Source: Streptomyces sp. NBC_01210 (GTDB taxonomy: Bacteria; Actinomycetota; Actinomycetes; Streptomycetales; Streptomycetaceae). From it: a stretch of 64,000 nt of DNA. This document shows, in pieces, positions 16,537 through 24,767 of this stretch. The notes beneath the pieces were generated by a model. It saw nothing but the letters and a program-made list of their open reading frames with translations, searched no databases and had not been told where the DNA came from. Location: assembly GCF_036010325.1 (NCBI RefSeq), contig NZ_CP108549.1:2170001-2234000 (forward strand). Direction: 5' to 3'. The first letter of the stretch is position 1, and every line of letters starts with the position of its first letter. The translations under genes and the position numbers were made by a program.

Positions 16537-17271
16537 TCAGACGCCCGCCGCGCCCAGCAGCGACCCCGCCCCGTACGTCACCGCCATCGCCAGCGCTCCC
16601 CCGCCCAGGTTCCTCAGCACCGCAGGGCCCGCCGCCGCCGCGCCCAGGCGGGCGCTCCACCAGCCCGTCAGGGCCAGGGCCGTGAGCACCGATCCCACGG
16701 TGACGTACAACCGCATCGACGCCGGCGGCAGGACGATCGCCAGCAGCGGCAGCAGCGCGCCGACCGTGAAGGCCAGGAAGCTGGCGCCGGCCGCGTGCCA
16801 GGGGTTCGCCAGTTGGTCCGGGTCGATGCCGAGCTCCACGCGCGCGTGGGCGCGCAGTGCGTCCCGTTCGGTGAGCTGCTGCGCCGCCTCCCGTGCCACT
16901 TTCTGGGACAGGCCGCGGGACATCAACAGGACGGTCAGCTCATCGAGTTCCTCCTCCGGCTGTTCGCGCAGCTCGCGTCGCTCCACGGCCAGCGCCGCCT
17001 TCTGCGAGTCGCGCTGCGTGGACACGGAGACGTACTCGCCGACCGCCATCGACATGGAGCCGGCCAGTAGTCCCGCCAGTCCGGCGGTGAGCAGGGTGTC
17101 GCGCGAGCCGGTGGCTCCGGCGACGCCGACGACGAGGCCCGCGGTGGAGACGACGCCGTCGTTGGCGCCGAGTACCGCGGCGCGGAGCCAGTTGAGCCGC
17201 GCGCCGAGGGCCCCGCCGTGGGCTTCGTCGTGGGGTCCGTCGTGGGGTCCGTCGTGGGGTCCGTCAGTCAC
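16537..17271 (-). CDS. VIT1/CCC1-family iron/manganese transporter
   Basis: The 244-residue membrane protein belongs to the VIT/CCC1 family, which exports or stores Fe2+/Mn2+. It has LRAAVLGANDGVVSTAGLV in helix 1, AGLLAGSMSMAVGEYVSVSTQRDS in helix 2, an acidic cytosolic metal-binding helix region (EEELDELTVLL), and three more hydrophobic segments. The first 16 residues repeat the unit DGPH three times, encoded by a 12-bp repeat. It follows the second amidohydrolase gene by 24 bases on the same strand, so it may be the last gene of that operon. Confidence 0.9.
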   Translation of the reverse strand: MTDGPHDGPHDGPHDEAHGGALGARLNWLRAAVLGANDGVVSTAGLVVGVAGATGSRDTLLTAGLAGLLAGSMSMAVGEYVSVSTQRDSQKAALAVERRELREQPEEELDELTVLLMSRGLSQKVAREAAQQLTERDALRAHARVELGIDPDQLANPWHAAGASFLAFTVGALLPLLAIVLPPASMRLYVTVGSVLTALALTGWWSARLGAAAAGPAVLRNLGGGALAMAVTYGAGSLLGAAGV

Positions 17272-17295
17272 CCCGGGAGGGTCTCACCCGGCCCG

Positions 17296-18558
17296 TCACC
17301 AGACGCGCACCGACCCGCCCCGCGCGAACGCGGGGCTCGTCGCGCCGGCCGGTATCTCTGCCAGGGGCTCGGCGATCTCCTCGACCGTCGGACCGACCTT
17401 CGCCGCGATCGGGTCGAGGAGGCCGAGGTCGAAGCCGTACACACGCGCGGCGTTGCCGCCGGCCATCGCCGCGACCTCGTCCCTCGGCAGACCCGCGTAG
17501 GCGATGCGGAGGCCTTCGCGGGAGTACGGAGCAGTGCCTTCGTCGTGCGGATAGTCGCTGCCCCACATGATCTTGTCGAGGCCGATCCGGTCCCGCAGCG
17601 GCACCTCGTGCGGGCGCATGAAGCTCGCGCCGACAAAGCAGTTGTCGCGCCAGACCTCGCTGGGGCCTTTGCCCATCGAAGCGGCAAGCCCGGCACCGAA
17701 CTTGGACTCGGCGGTGGCGGCCTTCGTCGCCGCGGCCACCAGGCGCGAGTGGTAGTAGTCCAGCATGTCGAGCACGCCCGGAATCCAGCCGGAGCCCTGT
17801 TCGGTGAGGACCAGTTTCAGCTCCGGGTGGCGGCGGAAGGCGCCGCCGAAGATCAGGTGCCACAGGGCCCGGTGCGAGAACCAGGTGGTCTCCACCATGA
17901 ACACCGCGCGGGCCGCCGGTTCTTCGCCCAGCGGCGGGGACGCCGAGCCGCCGTGGTGGTTGACCGGTAGGCCGAGCTCGGCGCAGACCGCCCAGATCGG
18001 GTCGTACGTCTGCGAGTACAGCTCGGGCAGGCCCGAGCCCGGCGGCGTACCGGGCAGCAGGATCCCCCCGGTGAGTTCCGCCTCCTTGATCCGGTGGATC
18101 TCACGGACGGCCTTTTCCACGTCGTTGAGCAGAATCTGCGCGACGCCCGCCCGGCGCCCGGGGGCCGCCGCGCAGAAGTCGGCGAGCCAGCGGTTGTGGG
18201 CGCGCAGTCCGGCCCAGCGCTGTTCGTACTGTTCGCGCGTCGGCGCCGGGGCCATCAGCGAGGCGCTGGGGAAGAAGGGCGGGATGGTGTTGGGGAAGAC
18301 GACCTCGGCGACGATGCCGTCCGCCTCCAGCTCGGCCATCCGCCGGTCCGAGTTCCAGTTGCGGTCGGCCGTGTCGGCGAGGAGATCCTCGTACGGATTG
18401 ATGTACGTGGCCGCCCAGGCGTCGAAGTCGTCGTGGTACCTCTTCTCCAAGTACGGCTTGTAGTCGAGGAGATCGGCCCCGGCATGGCAGTCGGCGGAGA
18501 TGACGGTGTAGCGGGCCGCCACGCGGTTCGACACCCGTCCCGACACGCGCTCCGTCAT
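17296..18558 (-). CDS. Amidohydrolase-2 family metal-dependent hydrolase (A)
   Basis: The 420-residue protein is an amidohydrolase-2 (ACMSD/gamma-resorcylate-decarboxylase-like TIM barrel) member. It shows ISADCHAG near the N-terminus, PVNHHGGS (metal His), VLTEQGSGWIPGVLD and WGSDYPHDEGT (metal Asp). The N-terminal HxH is altered to DCH, as is common in actinobacterial members of this branch. It shares layout and motifs with the adjacent amidohydrolase B, probably a duplication. It overlaps that gene by 4 bases. The family hydrolyses or decarboxylates; the reaction here is unknown. Confidence 0.85.
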   Translation of the reverse strand: MTERVSGRVSNRVAARYTVISADCHAGADLLDYKPYLEKRYHDDFDAWAATYINPYEDLLADTADRNWNSDRRMAELEADGIVAEVVFPNTIPPFFPSASLMAPAPTREQYEQRWAGLRAHNRWLADFCAAAPGRRAGVAQILLNDVEKAVREIHRIKEAELTGGILLPGTPPGSGLPELYSQTYDPIWAVCAELGLPVNHHGGSASPPLGEEPAARAVFMVETTWFSHRALWHLIFGGAFRRHPELKLVLTEQGSGWIPGVLDMLDYYHSRLVAAATKAATAESKFGAGLAASMGKGPSEVWRDNCFVGASFMRPHEVPLRDRIGLDKIMWGSDYPHDEGTAPYSREGLRIAYAGLPRDEVAAMAGGNAARVYGFDLGLLDPIAAKVGPTVEEIAEPLAEIPAGATSPAFARGGSVRVW

Positions 18559-19841
18559 GACGACGCTCCCAGGACCGGGAAGTCGTTGTCGGTCAGCCAG
18601 TGGCGGCCGACCTCACGCGACCTCGCCCACGACGCCTCGACGGCCGACTGGTCTTCGGACTGGCCCAGTTCGGCCGGCGTCGGGCCGATCCGCCGGGCGA
18701 TCGGGTCCAGCACGGACACATCGAAGCCGAAGACCTCCGCCGCGGCCAGGCCCAGCATGCGTCGGGTCTCGGCGACCGGGATGTCGTGGAAGGTGTTCTT
18801 CAGCCAAGCGCGGGTGTTGGGCCAGGTCCCTTCCGGATGCGGGAAGTCGCTGCCCCAGAGGATGTTGTCGACGCCGATCTCGTATCGCTGGGCGAGCTCG
18901 CGCCGCTTGGTGTTGGTGGCACAGATGAAGATCTGCCTGTCGAGATACTCGCTCGGCGGCCGCTTCAGCTCGGCGAACGGCGACAGCTTCTTTCCGCCGT
19001 GCGCGCCGAGATAGAGCCGGTCCATGAACCAGAGGAGGTTCGGCAGCCACCAGCAGCCGGACTCGGCGACGCCGAACTTCAGGCCCGGGTGACGCTCGAA
19101 GACGCCCGACCAGAGCAGGAACCACAGCGGGCGGGCCGGCCACCAGGTCACCTCCGAGACATAGATGCCCAGGTGGTCGCCGTACTCATGGCGCGGCGCC
19201 GCGCCGGAGTGGGTGACCACCGGCATGCCGGTCTCGGCCGCGGCGGCCCACACAGGGTCGTAACGGCGGTCGTGGTACGGCGCCTTGTCCACCCACATCG
19301 AGGGGATCATCAGCGCGCCGAGCCCGGACTCCTTGGCCCGGTGGATCTCGGCGACGACCCTGTCGACCTCGCCGGTGACGGGCAGCAGGGCGACCCCGCA
19401 GTGGCGTGCCGCGTTCTCCGCGTTGCCGCCGACGAACTCCGCGAGCCAGCGGTTGTGCGCCTGCGCGCCCGCCATGCCGAGGTCGGGGTCCTGGTCGCCG
19501 GAGAGTCCCAGGCCGACCCCGAAGGGCGCGGCGGTCCGGCTGTCGACGGCGTCCGCGTCCGGGAAGACGACTTCGGCCGCCACTCCGTCGCCGTCGAGCT
19601 CCTTGATCCGCTGGGTGGTGTCCCAACCGCCCTTCAGGCCCTCGGAGTTGTCGCTGAACCACTTTGTCGCGAAGGCTTCGTTGCGTACGCCGAGCCGGTT
19701 CATCTCCTCACGGCGCGCGTCGCGCCCGGCGAGGAAACCGTCGAAGGCCCGGTGGAACCTGCTGTCCAGATAGGGCCGGTACTGCTCGGTCGGCAGTCCG
19801 GCATGGCAGTCGGAGGAGATGATCAGGTACGGGTCCGACAT
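18555..19841 (-). CDS. Amidohydrolase-2 family metal-dependent hydrolase (B)
   Basis: This 428-residue paralogue of amidohydrolase A has ISSDCHAGLPTEQYRPYLD at the N-terminus, AHNRWLAEFV, PVVTHSGA (metal His), FGVAESGCWWLPNLL and WGSDFPHPEGTWPN (metal Asp). I chose the ATG at 19841 because it aligns with the start of A. It sits between the SDR and A in the same operon. Two parallel hydrolases suggest consecutive steps, or two ring-opened or carboxylated intermediates of one catabolic route (inference). Confidence 0.86.
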   Translation of the reverse strand: MSDPYLIISSDCHAGLPTEQYRPYLDSRFHRAFDGFLAGRDARREEMNRLGVRNEAFATKWFSDNSEGLKGGWDTTQRIKELDGDGVAAEVVFPDADAVDSRTAAPFGVGLGLSGDQDPDLGMAGAQAHNRWLAEFVGGNAENAARHCGVALLPVTGEVDRVVAEIHRAKESGLGALMIPSMWVDKAPYHDRRYDPVWAAAAETGMPVVTHSGAAPRHEYGDHLGIYVSEVTWWPARPLWFLLWSGVFERHPGLKFGVAESGCWWLPNLLWFMDRLYLGAHGGKKLSPFAELKRPPSEYLDRQIFICATNTKRRELAQRYEIGVDNILWGSDFPHPEGTWPNTRAWLKNTFHDIPVAETRRMLGLAAAEVFGFDVSVLDPIARRIGPTPAELGQSEDQSAVEASWARSREVGRHWLTDNDFPVLGASS

Positions 19842-19851
19842 CACGCATCCC

Positions 19852-20736
19852 TCAATCGAGAATGAAGCTTTCCAGGTACGACGGGTTGGCACGGTCGAGC
19901 ATCGACTGCGACCTGGCGCGGATCTGCCGGTCGCTGTGCTCGCTCTCCGGCAGCATCCAGAACCGGTCCGCACGGATCCCGTCCACGACGAGTGCGGCGA
20001 CTTCCTCGACCGGCGTGAACGTCACCTCGTGCCCGGCGTCCCTCATCGCCGCCTCCCACTGGTCGAGGCTGCGGTACGGCGTCCTGCGCGGCCGCTCCTT
20101 GGCGTATCGCTGGGGCCGGTTGCGGTGCGACTCCCACAGTCCGGTGCGCAGCATGTGCGGTCCCGGGAAGAGCACGGACGCGCCCACGCGCGCGTGCTCC
20201 GCCTTCAGATGCGCGTACAGCGACTCGGTCATCGTCACGACGGCCGCTTTGGTGACGGCGTAGACGGAGGCGGTGGGCAGCGGGGCGATCCCGCCGTCAC
20301 CCGACGAGGTGTTGACGACATGGCCCGGCTCGCCGCTCTCGATCATGCGCGGCACAAAGGCCTGGATGCCGTGGAAGACGCCCCAGACGTTGACGGCGAA
20401 GGCCCATTTCCAGTCGTTGGGCTCGTGTTCCCACATCCGGCCCTCGGCACCGGAACCGACGCCCGCGTTGTTGCACAGCACATGGACGGCGCCGAAGGTC
20501 CTGTACGCCACGTCCGCCAGTGCGAGCACGGAGGCCCGGTCGCTGACGTCGACGGTGCGGGCGAGCACCTGGGCGCCTTCTTCGGTCAGTTCGTCCGCGG
20601 CCTCGCGCAGCGCCTTCTCCTCGACGTCCGCGAGGACGACCTTCAGGCCGTCCGCCGCGAACCGGCGCGCCATCGCACGGCCGATGCCGCTCGCGGCGCC
20701 CGTGACGACGGCGATCCGACCCGCCGTCAACTCCAT
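19852..20736 (-). CDS. Short-chain dehydrogenase/reductase
   Basis: The 294-residue classical SDR has the cofactor motif TGAASGIG (12-19), NNAG (89-92), and catalytic Tyr159 and Lys163 in YAVTK. It should oxidise a hydroxyl or reduce a keto group with NAD(P)(H). The start ATG at 20736 overlaps the last base of the decarboxylase-like gene's stop. The C-terminal 60 residues are longer than in a minimal SDR and end in YLESFILD. Part of the TetR-flanked operon. Confidence 0.92.
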   Translation of the reverse strand: MELTAGRIAVVTGAASGIGRAMARRFAADGLKVVLADVEEKALREAADELTEEGAQVLARTVDVSDRASVLALADVAYRTFGAVHVLCNNAGVGSGAEGRMWEHEPNDWKWAFAVNVWGVFHGIQAFVPRMIESGEPGHVVNTSSGDGGIAPLPTASVYAVTKAAVVTMTESLYAHLKAEHARVGASVLFPGPHMLRTGLWESHRNRPQRYAKERPRRTPYRSLDQWEAAMRDAGHEVTFTPVEEVAALVVDGIRADRFWMLPESEHSDRQIRARSQSMLDRANPSYLESFILD

Positions 20737-21533
20737 CAGACGCTCCCCTCGGGCGGGCCGTCGAGGATCTGCTGAGGGTCGTCGTAGCGCTGATGGATGT
20801 ACGGCAGCAGCGCCTGCGCGCTGACCCGTTCCGCGACCCGGCCCTTCTGGTCGGTGGTCTTCTCTCCGATGGTGAGCTCGACGACACTGCGTACGGGGAG
20901 GTCGGCGACGGGGTCGTACATCGACTCGCGCAGCACCACATCGCCGGTGATCCTCTCCAGCCTGCGGAACTTCTCGTTACGGATGCAGTGGACGAGGACC
21001 GGGTCGGCGTCGAAGCCCTGGCCGTCCACGGCGGGCAGGAATTTGAAGTAGAAGTCGAGCTTCTCGGCCGGCTCGGGCAGGGGAAGCGGTCCGTCCACCG
21101 CGCCCCGCACCTCGACGAAGGCGATGCCGTGCCGGGCGAGCACCGCCCGTACGACCAGGCCGTCGCGTTCGACACCGACCTCGCCCAGCTTCTTCGGCTC
21201 GCCGAAGACCTCACGGCCGCCGATCAGCGCGCGCTCATGGGTCATCGGCATGACCAGGGGGTACCAGCCCTCGCGGCCGTCGTGCAGCGCGGCGACCGCA
21301 ACAGAGCCGGCGCCGAGCGGATAGCCGGGCAGGTCGACCTTGCTGATGGCGGCCCGTACGAGCGGCCGCTCGGTGGGCTTGAGCGGCGGCGGCAGTACGG
21401 CCGCCACCGCGTCCGGGTCGCTCTCCCAGAGCGCCACCACGCCCGTGGACCAGATGTCGGGGAGCTTGGAACTGGATGCGCGGGCCGCGGCGATCTCCGC
21501 CTCGGTGCGCGCGCCGTACCGTACGCGTGCCAT
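20736..21533 (-). CDS. Acetoacetate decarboxylase family protein
   Basis: The 265-residue protein matches the acetoacetate decarboxylase fold: PLVMPMTHERAL, then GREVFGEPKKLGEV, where Lys114/Lys115 correspond to the Schiff-base lysine pair. It is the first gene of the four-gene operon, starting at ATG 21533, 39 bases from the TetR-type palindrome. Many family members in catabolic operons are not true acetoacetate decarboxylases; with two amidohydrolases and an SDR, a role on a larger beta-keto or aromatic acid is plausible but unproven. Confidence 0.87.
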   Translation of the reverse strand: MARVRYGARTEAEIAAARASSSKLPDIWSTGVVALWESDPDAVAAVLPPPLKPTERPLVRAAISKVDLPGYPLGAGSVAVAALHDGREGWYPLVMPMTHERALIGGREVFGEPKKLGEVGVERDGLVVRAVLARHGIAFVEVRGAVDGPLPLPEPAEKLDFYFKFLPAVDGQGFDADPVLVHCIRNEKFRRLERITGDVVLRESMYDPVADLPVRSVVELTIGEKTTDQKGRVAERVSAQALLPYIHQRYDDPQQILDGPPEGSV

Positions 21534-21571
21534 GTCGTACCGCCCTTCGTGGAGTGTCCTTTCCGGGGGTC

Positions 21572-21586
21572 TGTAACACAGTTACA
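21572..21586. promoter_or_regulatory. Candidate TetR operator in divergent promoter region
   Basis: TGTAAC-ACA-GTTACA is a perfect inverted repeat. It lies 38 bp from the decarboxylase-like start and 52 bp from the TetR start, where a TetR repressor would control both directions. Confidence 0.72.
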
Positions 21587-21638
21587 CCGCAGCCGATGAA
21601 GGGTAAAGAGCCGTGCACGTACCGGAATTGGGGGCACC

Positions 21639-22259
21639 ATGCCGAGAACCGCCCTGACCCGCGACGAGGTCCTCGACTCGGCTGCCGCCCTCGTCAGGCA
21701 GCACGGCCCGCAGGCCCTGACGATGCGCAAGCTGGCCGCCGAGCTCGGCACCGCCGTCACCTCGATCTACTGGCATGTGGGCAATCGCGAGTCGCTGCTG
21801 GACGCGCTGGTCGAGCGCACGGTCCAGGAGATGGGCGCCATCCGGCCCACCGGCCTTACACCCGCCGGGCGCGTGGTCTCGGTCGCACGCAGGCTCCGCC
21901 GTGAGCTGCGGGACCGTCCTCATCTGATCGCGATGGTCCATGAACGGGGGCTCACCGAAAGGATGTTCCTGCCCGCACAGCAGGCGCTCGTCCATGAGGT
22001 GCACGCGGCCGGGCTGCGCGGGGCGCGCGCCGCCGAGGCCGTGCGCGCCGTGCAGTTCCAGGTCGTCGGCTTCGTACTCGTCGAGCGCAACCGCGAACGC
22101 TCGCCCGTCCAGTCGCCGGGCGAGGGCGAGTTGTGGGAGGGCGCCGGCGCGGCGGAACACGACCTCGCGCTGGCCCGCGCGCTGGCGCAACCCGCCGATC
22201 CGGAGAAGCTGTTCACCGCCTCGGTACGGGCGCTGGTGAGCGCCCTGCTGGACGACTGA
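21639..22259 (+). CDS. TetR/AcrR family regulator
   Basis: The 206-residue protein has an N-terminal TetR HTH (about residues 6-52: LTRDEVLDSAAALV, then MRKLAAELGTAVTSIYWHVGNRESLLDALV). A C-terminal ligand-binding domain of the TetR_C type covers the rest. It is divergent from the four-gene catabolic operon and faces a perfect palindrome at 21572-21586. By analogy it represses the operon and itself until an intermediate binds. The ATG at 21639 is followed by PRTALTRDEV, as in family members. Confidence 0.92.
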   Translation: MPRTALTRDEVLDSAAALVRQHGPQALTMRKLAAELGTAVTSIYWHVGNRESLLDALVERTVQEMGAIRPTGLTPAGRVVSVARRLRRELRDRPHLIAMVHERGLTERMFLPAQQALVHEVHAAGLRGARAAEAVRAVQFQVVGFVLVERNRERSPVQSPGEGELWEGAGAAEHDLALARALAQPADPEKLFTASVRALVSALLDD

Positions 22260-22574
22260 AACCGGACGACTGAAACGTGACGACAGGAATCGGACGACAG
22301 GAATGGGACGACAGCGACCGGAGGGGCCGGGACAACGGCGCCGCGCCTGCCTCCGAACCCACTGCCGGCAAGCGGGGGTTGCTCGCCCGGGCCCGGTTCC
22401 ACGTCCCCCGAAGGAGCGACAGCTACCGTCTGCCCGCTCCGCCCCGGAGCGGTCGACGGCCACCCCGGCCTGGCCCCGGCCTGGCCCCGGTCACCGACGG
22501 GCCTCGTCGCGGGCCCGGTAACCGAGCCGGGCGGATGGGGGGACTGTCAGTCCCGGCCCGTATTCTCTGTGACC
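22260..22574. other. Intergenic region with short degenerate repeats
   Basis: From 22260 to about 22320 there are four or five degenerate copies of a GGACGACAGGAAT-like unit. The rest has no supported gene. TATTCT at 22561-22566 is a good -10 candidate 8 bases before the exonuclease ATG, so that gene may be leaderless. Confidence 0.5.
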
Positions 22575-23552
22575 ATGCTCGACGACCGTACAACCGCAGC
22601 AACAGTGTGGCCGGCCGCGTACCCACAGGGGTACGCGGTCGTCGACGTGGAGACCACCGGACTCGCCCGCGACGACCGGATAATCTCCGCTGCGGTGTAC
22701 CGCCTCGACGCCCGGGGCAATGTCGAGGACCACTGGTACACCCTGGTCAACCCGGAACGGGATCCGGGCCCGGTGTGGATCCACGGTCTGACCAGCGATG
22801 TGCTGGAGGGCGCCCCGCTCTTCGGCGAGATCGCGGGTGAGTTCTCCGAGCGGCTCGACGGCCGGGTCCTCGTCGCGCACAACGCCATCTTCGACTGGTC
22901 GATGATCGCCCGGGAGTACGCACGCTCGGAGCGGACCGCGCCCACCCGCCAGCGACTGTGCACCATCGCACTCTCCAAGGAGCTGCGGCTGCCGCTGCCC
23001 AACCACAAGCTGGCGTCGCTCGCCGCGCACTTCGGTGTCGTACAGCAGCGGGCGCACCACGCGCTCGACGACGCACGCGTGCTGGCCGAAGCGTTCCGGC
23101 CGAGTCTGCACACCGCGGCCCGCGACGGGGTGCGGCTGCCGCTGCTGGAGTGCCGCCCGCTGACCGAGTGGTCGGACTCCCCCGCCACCCCGCGAATCGG
23201 CTACCAGGCCTCGTACGGACAGAGCAGTTGGCGGCCCTCGCGCAAACGCCCGCCCTGCCCCTATCCCAACCCCGGGCGGTACGAGGCGGACAAGCCGCTC
23301 ACGCAAGGCATGCGGGTGGCCTTCTCCGGCGACACCTCCGTCGACCGCGAGCTGTTGGAGGACCGGGCGATCGAGGCGGGGCTGCATATCGCCTCCGGCG
23401 TCTCCCGGCTGACCAGCCTGCTGGTGACCAACGATCCGGAGGCGTCGACCTCGAAGACCGTCAAGGCGAAGTCGTACGGCACACCGGTCATCGACGAGGC
23501 GGCCTTCACCCAGCTGTTGCGGGACGTGGCTCCGGCACCCGCATCGGAGTGA
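22575..23552 (+). CDS. DEDDh 3'-5' exonuclease with BRCT domain
   Basis: The 325-residue protein has a DnaQ-like exonuclease domain (about 20-180) with Asp24/Glu26 in VVDVETTG, HNAIFDWSM (Exo II) and HHALDDARV (Exo III). A C-terminal BRCT domain (about 235-320; GMRVAFSGDTSVDRELLE) follows a linker. This pairing is seen in actinobacterial DNA-repair exonucleases and resembles the epsilon subunit's nuclease. The GTG at 22569 is an alternative start. There is no RBS; a -10-like TATTCT suggests a leaderless mRNA. Confidence 0.9.
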   Translation: MLDDRTTAATVWPAAYPQGYAVVDVETTGLARDDRIISAAVYRLDARGNVEDHWYTLVNPERDPGPVWIHGLTSDVLEGAPLFGEIAGEFSERLDGRVLVAHNAIFDWSMIAREYARSERTAPTRQRLCTIALSKELRLPLPNHKLASLAAHFGVVQQRAHHALDDARVLAEAFRPSLHTAARDGVRLPLLECRPLTEWSDSPATPRIGYQASYGQSSWRPSRKRPPCPYPNPGRYEADKPLTQGMRVAFSGDTSVDRELLEDRAIEAGLHIASGVSRLTSLLVTNDPEASTSKTVKAKSYGTPVIDEAAFTQLLRDVAPAPASE

Positions 23553-23615
23553 ACCCGGCGCGACTCGCCCGGCGACCGCTCGCCCCGTGGCGCCTCGCGT
23601 CCCACCCTGTGGCGC

Positions 23616-23849
23616 ATGGCACGTTGCGAGGTATGCGGAAACGACTACGGCATGTCCTTCGAGGTGCACGCGCAGGGCGCGGTGCACGTCTTCGACTGCT
23701 TCTCCTGCGCCATTCACCGCATGGCGCCCATCTGTGAACACTGCCGGGTCCAGATCATCGGCCAGGGCGTCGAGGTCGAGGGCCACTGGTTCTGCGGCGG
23801 GCACTGCGCCCGCGCCGACGGGAGGGCGGGCATCGTCGACAAAGTCTGA
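23616..23849 (+). CDS. Small Cys-rich zinc-ribbon-like protein
   Basis: The 77-residue protein has eight cysteines, including paired CEVC (4-7), CEHC (about 42-45) and CGGHC near the C-terminus, with FDCFSCAIHRM between. The pattern suggests two treble-clef or zinc-ribbon sites, as in small actinomycete proteins often annotated as metallothionein-like. It starts at ATG 23616 and is highly hydrophilic. Function is unknown; metal or redox binding is inferred from Cys spacing. Confidence 0.8.
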   Translation: MARCEVCGNDYGMSFEVHAQGAVHVFDCFSCAIHRMAPICEHCRVQIIGQGVEVEGHWFCGGHCARADGRAGIVDKV

Positions 23850-23948
23850 TCCCACGCCCCACAACCCACGGCCCCAGGCCCCGCGCCCGGGGGCCGCACC
23901 CCGACCCCCACCCGCCGCACCCCATGGCCCGAGTTGTACGGTCATGGG

Positions 23949-24737
23949 GTGTACCGCTTCCTGTTGTCCCGGCAGTGGGTGATCCTCACCCTCATCGCCC
24001 TCGTCCTCATCCCCGCGATGATCGAGCTGGGCTTCTGGCAGCTTCACCGGCACGAGCACCGGGTCGAGCAGAACACCCTGATCTCGCGGAACCTCAAGGC
24101 GAAGCCCGTCCCCGTGACCGAGCTCACCTTCCCGGGGCACACCGTCCCGCGCACCGACTACTGGCGCCAGGTCACCGCCACCGGCACCTTCGACACCGCG
24201 CGCGAAGTCGTCGTACGCCGCCGCACGTCCGCCGACGACCGGGTCGGCTTCCATGTGCTGACCCCGCTGGTCCTGGCCGACGGGCGGGCGGTCCTGGTCA
24301 ACCGTGGCTGGGTCTCGTCCGCCGCCGACCAGAAGTCCTTCCCGCCCGTACCCGCCGCGCCCAAGGGCACCGTGACCGTCACCGGCCGGCTCAAGGCCGA
24401 CGAGACGACGAGTGCCAGCGGAATCAAGGACCTGTCCGGTCTGCCGCCCCGCCAGATCATGCTGATCAACAGCGCCCAGCAGACGAAGTCGCTGGGCCGG
24501 CCCGTCCTCGGCGGCTATCTGGAACAGAGCGGGCCCGAGCCCTCGGGCGGCAACCCGGAACTGATCCCCGAACCCGACCACGAGTCCATCGGCCCGCACA
24601 TGGCGTACGCAGTCCAGTGGTGGCTGTTCGCCGCGGCCGTACCTGTCGGCTGGGTGACACTCGTACGCCGCGAGAAGCGCGACCGCCAGTCGGCCGAGGC
24701 CGGGAGCGCCCCGGAGCCGGCCCCCGCGACTGCTTAA
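23949..24737 (+). CDS. SURF1 family cytochrome oxidase assembly protein
   Basis: The 262-residue membrane protein has the SURF1 layout: a first helix (about 8-28) with FLLSRQW and the GFWQLHRHEHR segment, a periplasm-side domain with RGWV in VLVNRGWVSS, and a second helix near residues 218-238 (HMAYAVQWWLFAAAVPVGW). SURF1 helps assemble haem-copper oxidases. I place the start at GTG 23949, not the upstream in-frame TTG, because TACGGT (23937-23942) ends 6 bases before it, consistent with leaderless transcription. Confidence 0.92.
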   Translation: MYRFLLSRQWVILTLIALVLIPAMIELGFWQLHRHEHRVEQNTLISRNLKAKPVPVTELTFPGHTVPRTDYWRQVTATGTFDTAREVVVRRRTSADDRVGFHVLTPLVLADGRAVLVNRGWVSSAADQKSFPPVPAAPKGTVTVTGRLKADETTSASGIKDLSGLPPRQIMLINSAQQTKSLGRPVLGGYLEQSGPEPSGGNPELIPEPDHESIGPHMAYAVQWWLFAAAVPVGWVTLVRREKRDRQSAEAGSAPEPAPATA

Positions 24738-24767
24738 CGGCAGCGTTCGGCGGGAACACGCCAAAGC

